From: Ralstonia sp. 25mfcol4.1
Lineage (GTDB): Bacteria; Pseudomonadota; Gammaproteobacteria; Burkholderiales; Burkholderiaceae
NCBI RefSeq assembly: GCF_900104095.1
Contig: NZ_FNJO01000008.1
Span: forward strand, 62,001-126,000
Reading direction: 5' to 3'
Length of the DNA: 64,000 nucleotides
Numbering within the stretch: the first letter of the stretch is position 1; each line of letters starts with the position of its first letter. The notes beneath the pieces are model-generated. The model was given only the letters and a program-made list of their open reading frames with translations, was not told the DNA's origin and ran no database searches. Position numbers and translations under genes: made by a program. Positions 60,988 through 64,000 of the stretch are shown piece after piece.

Positions 60988-61964
60988 GCCGCCGCCCCCG
61001 TCGAATGGGGCGTCGCGCTGCTGCGTACGTTGCGAAGCTCGCGATGCTGGCGGCGATACGCGCCCGGTCCCAGACCGAAATGCTGGGCGAACACCCGGCC
61101 GAAGGCGGCCTGCGAGGCGTAGCCGCACTGTTCGGCCACCGCCGCCGCCGACAGTCCGTCCCGCCGCAGCAGCCGGGCGGCCCGTTCCATGCGCAGCGTG
61201 GTCACCAGTTCCAGTGGCGTGATGCCAAGCTGGGCAAAGCGCCGGGCCAGGGTGGCCCGCGACACGTTGCAGACTTCCGCGAGGCTGTCGACAGTCCACG
61301 GCCGTTCGGGATGGCGTACCACGGCGTCCACCGCCCGCGCCAGCCGCGCATCGGCCATCAGCGCCATCACGCCATGCGACACCGCCCCCTGCGCGATCAG
61401 CGTGCGCAGCAGCACCGTGAACAGTGCCGTTGACAGATCGGCGATGATCGCCGCGCTGCCGGGCCCCGGCGCGTCCGCTTCCACATGCATCATGCCGATC
61501 AGGCCACGCAGCCAGCGCAGTCCGGCGTCACCGTTGGCGCCGGTCCTGACACACAGCATCTCGGGCAGCGCGCGCAGCAGCACGCCCGCCGAACTGCCAA
61601 GCACGAAAGTTCCACAGAGGATGTCCAGCGGCTCGGCCGCCCCCGGCACGGTCACCTCGGTCACCACGCCGTTGAAATGGCGCGATTCCGGCCCGGAAGC
61701 CGCCCCCTGGCGTGTCGTGCCGCCGTGCACGCCCGACAACGTATGCGCCGCCCCGTGCGGGAACAGCAGCACATCGCCTGCCCCCACGCGCAGCGGCTCG
61801 CTGCCCATCGATACATCGGCGTGGCCGTCGAGGATGGCGTGGTACGGCACGTGCCCCGGCGCGGCCTGCGCGTTGTGGGCGGACCAGGCACCCGCCACCC
61901 GGCAATGCAGGTCGACGGTACCGGATGGCGCCAGCAGGCGCACCAGTTCACTCAGGCTGTCCAT
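60984..61964 (-). CDS. AraC-family transcriptional regulator with cupin domain
   Basis: 326 residues from the ATG at 61964; the in-frame TTG at 61997 is a less likely start. The N-terminal cupin half (G-H-A-D-V-S-M-G...R-V-G-A-G-D-V-L-L-F-P-H-G) is followed by two helix-turn-helix motifs (D-S-L-A-E-V-C-N-V-S-R-A-T-L-A-R-R-F and A-E-Q-C-G-Y-A-S-Q-A-A-F-G-R-V-F). Divergent from the AhpD-like gene; may control it and the downstream LysR-lrgAB genes. Confidence 0.9.
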   Translation of the reverse strand: MDSLSELVRLLAPSGTVDLHCRVAGAWSAHNAQAAPGHVPYHAILDGHADVSMGSEPLRVGAGDVLLFPHGAAHTLSGVHGGTTRQGAASGPESRHFNGVVTEVTVPGAAEPLDILCGTFVLGSSAGVLLRALPEMLCVRTGANGDAGLRWLRGLIGMMHVEADAPGPGSAAIIADLSTALFTVLLRTLIAQGAVSHGVMALMADARLARAVDAVVRHPERPWTVDSLAEVCNVSRATLARRFAQLGITPLELVTTLRMERAARLLRRDGLSAAAVAEQCGYASQAAFGRVFAQHFGLGPGAYRRQHRELRNVRSSATPHSTGAAA

Positions 61965-62006
61965 GGTGACGTTCGGGGAGGTGAGACGATCAAGCAAAAA
62001 GTTGAG

Positions 62007-62020
62007 TGGATTCTAATCCA
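62007..62020. promoter_or_regulatory. Palindrome between araC-type and AhpD-like genes
   Basis: TGGATT-CT-AATCCA, perfect 6-bp arms. On the minus strand it contains TAGAAT, a -10-like element for the AraC gene. It could serve as a regulator site for the divergent pair. Confidence 0.4.
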
Positions 62021-62136
62021 TCCGGATCGCCGTCGCACCTACCATTGATACCAAGGCAGTGCTGCAACCAGCCGGATGCGGCGCCCTGGCCCTGATACCC
62101 AAGCTGATATCCAACCCGATCTCAAGGAGTCGCACC

Positions 62137-62679
62137 ATGACCACCCGCCTGCACACCATCGCCGCCCAGGACGCCACGGGCCAGACAGCCGAACTGTTCG
62201 GCGCCATCCGCAAGGCCGTCGGCAAGGTGCCGAACGCCTACGCCACCATCGGCAGCAACGCCCCGGCCGTGCTGGCGCAGGCGCTGCAGACCAACGCCGT
62301 GCTGAAGCAAGGCAGCCTGTCCGCCAAGGAACTGGAGGCGATCAACCTGTCCGTCAGCGAGCATAGCGGTTGCGATTACTGTCTGGCCGCCCATACGCTG
62401 ACCGCGACCAGGATGGCAGGTTTCAGCGTGGAACAGACGCAGCAGTTGCGCCGGGGGACTTTCCCGGAAGATGCGAAGATCGATGCGTTGACACGTTTCG
62501 CCGTGGAACTGGTGGGCACCCGTGGCACCGTGCCGGCCGCCACCGTCGAGGCGGTGCGTGCCGCCGGCTACAGCGATACGCAGATCGTGGAAGCCATCCA
62601 GGCGATCAGCGCGATCCTGTTCACCAACATGCTCAATCGCGTCAACGACACCACGCTGGACTTCCCGGGCGTGGTCTGA
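62137..62679 (+). CDS. AhpD-like/carboxymuconolactone decarboxylase family protein
   Basis: 180 residues from the ATG at 62137 (AAGGAG upstream). The redox motif E-H-S-G-C-D-Y-C-L-A-A-H (about 75-86) marks the AhpD-like peroxidase group. N-x-A-x-L-x-A (A-P-A-V-L-A-Q-A-L) precedes it. It probably handles peroxide or thiol stress. The divergent AraC regulator is the likely controller. Confidence 0.88.
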   Translation: MTTRLHTIAAQDATGQTAELFGAIRKAVGKVPNAYATIGSNAPAVLAQALQTNAVLKQGSLSAKELEAINLSVSEHSGCDYCLAAHTLTATRMAGFSVEQTQQLRRGTFPEDAKIDALTRFAVELVGTRGTVPAATVEAVRAAGYSDTQIVEAIQAISAILFTNMLNRVNDTTLDFPGVV

Positions 62680-62709
62680 GGCGGTCACGCGCGGACGGAG
62701 CGGCAGCGC

Positions 62710-63945
62710 CTAGTGCCAGGCGCTGCCCACCTGAAGGTAGAACGCGTTCTGGTTCTTGCTGTGGGCCACGTCGATGCCCATCGACAGGCCCAGCTTGCGG
62801 GCGATCATGTAGCGGAAGCCGCCGCCGACGCTGACAACGGTGGAGGCGTCGGAAAAGTCGTTCCAGCGGCCGTAGGCCTTGCCCATGCCGGAAAACGCCA
62901 GCACCGACCAGCGCGGCGTCACGTCCCAGCGCAGCTCGGCCTCGGCCACCAGCGCGTTGCGGTCCTGGTAGCGGCCCTTCTGAACGCCGCGCAGGTCCAC
63001 ATATGGCTGCGCGTAGAACGGCACGTCGCCCGACGAGAATCTGGTATCGGCCCGCAGCCCCAGGATCCACGTGCGCGCCAGCGGCAGCCAGGTAAAGCCG
63101 CGCGCGTTGAACATGTTGAAGTCTTGCGTGCTGCCCAGGCCGCCACGCGCGAACTGGGCCTCGAATTCCGCGTAGCTGCCCTTGTTCGGAAAGAAGATGT
63201 TGTCGCGCGAATCGTAGTCGATGACCAGGCCGCCCTTGCCGATGCGCTGGCTCTTGTCGATCGGTCCCAGTTCATTGGCCAAAGCGCCAAACTTGAAGGT
63301 CGCCGTGGTATCGGCATAGACATAGCGTGGACCGATGTACCAATGGGAATCGGCCACACGGAACAGCACTTGCTGCACCAGCATGAATCCGTCCAGCGAA
63401 TAGGCGCGCGGCTGGTTCTGCACGCCGAAGTAATCAAGGTTGGCGTTGACCTTGCCGATTGCGCCCAGATAGCGGATGCGGTCGCCGTTCCAGGTGTGGA
63501 AGTGCGCCGCACCGGCTGCCCAGGTACCGTTTTCGGTGTATGCCCCGCCAACGGCCGTGATGTTGGGCGGCGCCGGCCCCTGGCCCGACGCCCTGGCCTC
63601 CGCCGCGGCATCGGCCATCGACTCCGAGAAGAATGCCAGCGCGAGCCCGAAGCCATAGCCCACCGCCGGCTCGGTGATGATCGTCGGCACCGGCAGCGCG
63701 CCCTTGTGGTGAAGCAGGAAGTCGCTCATGTCGAACATCCCGTCTTCCGGGTCGAACAGCGACAGCTTGGGCTTGGGCGCTGGCGCATTGTCCGCCGCCG
63801 ACGGTGCCCCGGACGGCACGGCCGAGGGGACGGGCAACGCCGCGGCCGCACCGTCCGGCAGATCGGGCTCGGCGCGCACCGGGGCCGGCGCGCTGGCCAA
63901 CCACGTCGAGGCCATCACCGCGAATACTGCCCAGGTACGCTTCAT
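62710..63945 (-). CDS. Outer-membrane beta-barrel (BamA/surface-antigen-like) protein
   Basis: 411 residues from the ATG at 63945. Signal peptide (cleavage near V-R-A-E, about 23-26), a Pro/Ala-rich linker, then a barrel with many aromatic strands (G-K-G-G-L-V-I-D-Y-D-S-R-D-N-I-F-F-P-N-K-G-S-Y and V-D-L-R-G-V-Q-K-G-R-Y-Q-D). This resembles the C-terminal bacterial surface antigen (D15) domain without POTRA domains. The start overlaps the stop of the gene before it (ATGA). Role unknown. Confidence 0.82.
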   Translation of the reverse strand: MKRTWAVFAVMASTWLASAPAPVRAEPDLPDGAAAALPVPSAVPSGAPSAADNAPAPKPKLSLFDPEDGMFDMSDFLLHHKGALPVPTIITEPAVGYGFGLALAFFSESMADAAAEARASGQGPAPPNITAVGGAYTENGTWAAGAAHFHTWNGDRIRYLGAIGKVNANLDYFGVQNQPRAYSLDGFMLVQQVLFRVADSHWYIGPRYVYADTTATFKFGALANELGPIDKSQRIGKGGLVIDYDSRDNIFFPNKGSYAEFEAQFARGGLGSTQDFNMFNARGFTWLPLARTWILGLRADTRFSSGDVPFYAQPYVDLRGVQKGRYQDRNALVAEAELRWDVTPRWSVLAFSGMGKAYGRWNDFSDASTVVSVGGGFRYMIARKLGLSMGIDVAHSKNQNAFYLQVGSAWH

Positions 63946-64000
63946 TTGCCGAAGGTCATGTTGAGGCCGGCGAATATCGTCCATTGCGGAACGCCGCTGC
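63942..64000 (-). CDS. End of a gene entering from the right edge, outer-membrane-like
   Basis: Only the last 18 or so codons are in the window, ending I-F-A-G-L-N-M-T-F-G-K and a stop that overlaps the barrel gene start. The alternating pattern fits a terminal beta-strand of an outer-membrane protein. Too short to identify. Confidence 0.45.
   Translation of the reverse strand, partial: SGVPQWTIFAGLNMTFGK

Noticed and set aside
1..64000. CRISPR arrays, insertion sequences, prophage or tRNA genes
   Set aside because: No regular spacer-repeat array, transposase, integrase, terminal inverted repeat or clover-leaf sequence was seen.

Overview
The window looks like a chromosomal or second-replicon segment of a Burkholderiaceae bacterium, most like Cupriavidus or Ralstonia. 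It is uniformly GC-rich and densely packed. It carries a Bug/TctC-type solute receptor, several trimeric Gram-negative porins of the beta-proteobacterial type, TctDE, LysR regulators beside catabolic genes, and TAGAAT-type -10 elements. The genus is inferred from gene content only. I see no rRNA, tRNA, CRISPR array, insertion sequence or prophage.

Layout. 1-4602: end of an IlvD/Edd dehydratase and a complete carbohydrate ABC importer (ATPase, Tat-exported binding protein, two permeases). 5071-6303: an MFS transporter, followed by a 1.1-kb intergenic region with a perfect palindrome. 7452-14085: a four-gene polysaccharide synthesis and export operon (HlyD-like adaptor, periplasmic six-hairpin protein, BcsA-like GT2 synthase with an intact PilZ domain, NodT-type outer-membrane factor with a Pro/Ala-rich tail). 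This is the most interesting system here: a c-di-GMP-gated glycan synthase coupled to a tripartite-efflux-like exit route in place of BcsB/BcsC. 14268-21599: DNA polymerase II, a NUDIX-MBL fusion, small exported and membrane proteins, an AI-2E/PerM transporter and a stress-like membrane protein.

21902-28788: an IclR-led catabolic operon with a cyclase-family hydrolase, an orphan branched-chain-type binding protein, a thiolase-like/DUF35 pair and an NDP-forming acyl-CoA synthetase. 28891-33968: a PAAR-like remnant, a porin, a 2-oxoadipate dioxygenase (HglS) with a LysR regulator, and a SigJ-like ECF sigma factor. 34048-34480: a promoter with two LexA boxes exactly 20 bp apart drives an unrecognised 108-residue protein, a strong candidate for a new SOS gene. 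34581-41336: a sugar-acid type cluster (ThDP enzyme, TctC receptor, Ldh2-type dehydrogenase, HpaI-type aldolase, GarR-like reductase, LysR).

41437-47026: a Lys/Ala-rich exported protein, a GFA protein, a sorbosone-dehydrogenase-like lipoprotein, and an SQR-like/DUF1641/OsmC/Tam cluster. 47226-51877: tandemly duplicated porins (terminators included) divergent from TctDE. 51890-55033: MarR, FmdB-like protein, a HigBA-type toxin-antitoxin pair with overlapping palindromes, and an Nramp transporter with an operator-like palindrome over its -35. 55057-56735: a 12-bp tandem repeat running into the stop codon of a CSS-EAL phosphodiesterase. 56848-58624: MerR-TPR regulator and Ku. 58763-61964: AraC, LysR, LrgA and LrgB. 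62137-64000: an AhpD-like protein and outer-membrane barrel proteins.

Two themes recur. One is c-di-GMP (PilZ synthase and EAL phosphodiesterase in the same window). The other is DNA damage (Pol II, Ku, tandem LexA boxes). No functional link within either set is shown by the sequence itself.
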